A stretch of DNA of 22,631 bases from Candidatus Sulfotelmatobacter sp. (GTDB taxonomy: Bacteria; Acidobacteriota; Terriglobia; Terriglobales; Acidobacteriaceae): contig JASHRE010000867.1 in the NCBI GenBank assembly GCA_030037515.1, forward strand, positions 1 to 22,631, written 5' to 3'. The notes under the pieces were generated by a model. That model worked only from the letters and a program-made list of their open reading frames with translations. It ran no database searches and was not told the DNA's origin. Both the position numbers and the translations under genes were made by a program. Positions 22,201 to 22,631 of the stretch are shown here, one piece after another. Position 1 is the stretch's first letter. The number at the start of each line of letters is the position of its first letter.

Positions 22201-22631
22201 TTAGCGCGCCCGAACTCCCATCGCGAGGGGCATATCCATCGGCTTTCCATTGCATGCGCCTGGAATAAAGCTCACTGCGCGGGTCGCGTTCACCGCTTTC
22301 TTGTACGAGCTTTTATCGGGGGAGCGCAAGGCCCTGACGTTCTGGGCTCCTGCCGAGTGTCCGGCGCTGACCAAGCAAGGCCGAACTATCCGTCCTACCC
22401 TCTCGGGGATCTCTACGGCGCTGGCCGGCGGTTCGAACAACGATTGGTCCGTATTGGTCGCAAACCAAAGGTCAACCACATTGGCGTGAATACTCTTATG
22501 CCGATCTAGCAAACCGGCGCCACCCGGGGGGGAACACGCATCAGCCGAAATTGCGAAAGGAACCGCACGCGCAGCAAACCCTGACTTCGTTTCGCGGACG
22601 CCTGGGTCTGCGGGAAAACTTTTTGCGGCAT
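22201..22631 (-). CDS. Possible TonB-type C-terminal protein, cut by the right edge
   Basis: The reverse strand is open from the right edge (22629) to TAA at 22203-22201, about 142 codons, with no start codon needed inside. Near its end it reads QNVRALRSPDKSSYKKAV, then ATRAVSFIPGACNGKPM and DMPLAMGVRAR. This matches the pattern of TonB C-terminal domains (V-x-V-x-x-S, then KAVEAVRxWRFxPGxxDGKPVxVPLxxxV). The upstream part (VGRIVRPCLVSAGH) could be the preceding strand, but about 20-25 residues expected between them are missing, so it may be divergent or decayed. TonB-like proteins pass inner-membrane energy to outer-membrane receptors. The 190 bp between this and the RNase H gene show no feature. 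Confidence 0.4.
   Translation of the reverse strand, partial: AAKSFPADPGVRETKSGFAARAVPFAISADACSPPGGAGLLDRHKSIHANVVDLWFATNTDQSLFEPPASAVEIPERVGRIVRPCLVSAGHSAGAQNVRALRSPDKSSYKKAVNATRAVSFIPGACNGKPMDMPLAMGVRAR

Noticed and set aside
22004..22255. 83-codon minus-strand frame next to the TonB-like frame
   Set aside because: It overlaps the better-supported frame, has no ribosome site and no recognisable sequence.
1..22631. CRISPR arrays, insertion sequences, integrases, toxin-antitoxin or restriction genes
   Set aside because: None were seen: no regularly spaced repeats, no transposase or integrase motifs, and no terminal inverted repeats with target duplications.

Overview
The window looks like a chromosomal segment of a GC-rich, Gram-negative-type bacterium. 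Gene content, many secreted proteins with ordinary signal peptides, a CarD/CdnL regulator, a CpaE-type ATPase and the style of the multi-cysteine GAF protein tail suggest an Acidobacteriota member (Koribacter/Terriglobia-like). This assignment is inference from gene flavour, not from a marker gene. There is no phage, plasmid, insertion sequence or CRISPR array; genes are mostly unrelated single units or short operons of housekeeping and accessory type.

Layout. Positions 1-650: the start of carD (minus, cut by the left edge) and tRNA-Leu(CAG) with a strong promoter, both on the minus strand. 780-1910: the DNA alkylation repair regulator/methyltransferase Ada. 2164-6089: a purine-nucleoside block, with a plus-strand exported SAM hydrolase (DUF62) meeting a tight minus-strand operon of exported adenosine deaminase, ERCC4-type nuclease and purine nucleoside phosphorylase. 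6291-8811: a thioredoxin-fold redoxin and an exported M28 zinc peptidase. 9093-12190: a 745-residue protein with a class III cyclase-like domain, facing a minus-strand pair formed by a GAF protein and a 56-residue protein that repeats the GAF protein's zinc-knuckle tail. 12692-13987: ispD and ispF of the MEP isoprenoid pathway. 14147-16136: a PilZ protein and a CpaE/TadZ-like ATPase. 16211-18322: a minus-strand sulfur-transfer unit (CysO/MoaD-like carrier, MoeZ-like adenylyltransferase-rhodanese, then a small exported protein). 18491-19015: a decayed prohibitin-family pseudogene. 19057-22007: a small membrane protein, an orphan peptide-transporter ATPase, a metallophosphoesterase and an RNase HI-like protein with an extra C-terminal segment. 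A minus-strand reading frame resembling the end of a TonB-type protein runs off the right edge.

How the genes could work together. The clearest functional chain is SAM to adenosine (DUF62), adenosine to inosine (ADGF-type deaminase), and inosine to hypoxanthine plus ribose-1-phosphate (PNP with the 6-oxopurine Asn), all within 4 kb, the first two steps apparently outside the cytoplasm. The CysO-like carrier and MoeZ-like protein form a second coherent unit for activating sulfur as a protein thiocarboxylate. The most unusual items are this nucleoside block with a nuclease inside its operon, the duplicated CxxH-x6-CxxC tail module, a sulfur carrier ending in Gly-Gly-Ala-Gly rather than Gly-Gly, and a hairpin just ahead of the cyclase-like gene. 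I did not find a clearly new defence or mobile system.
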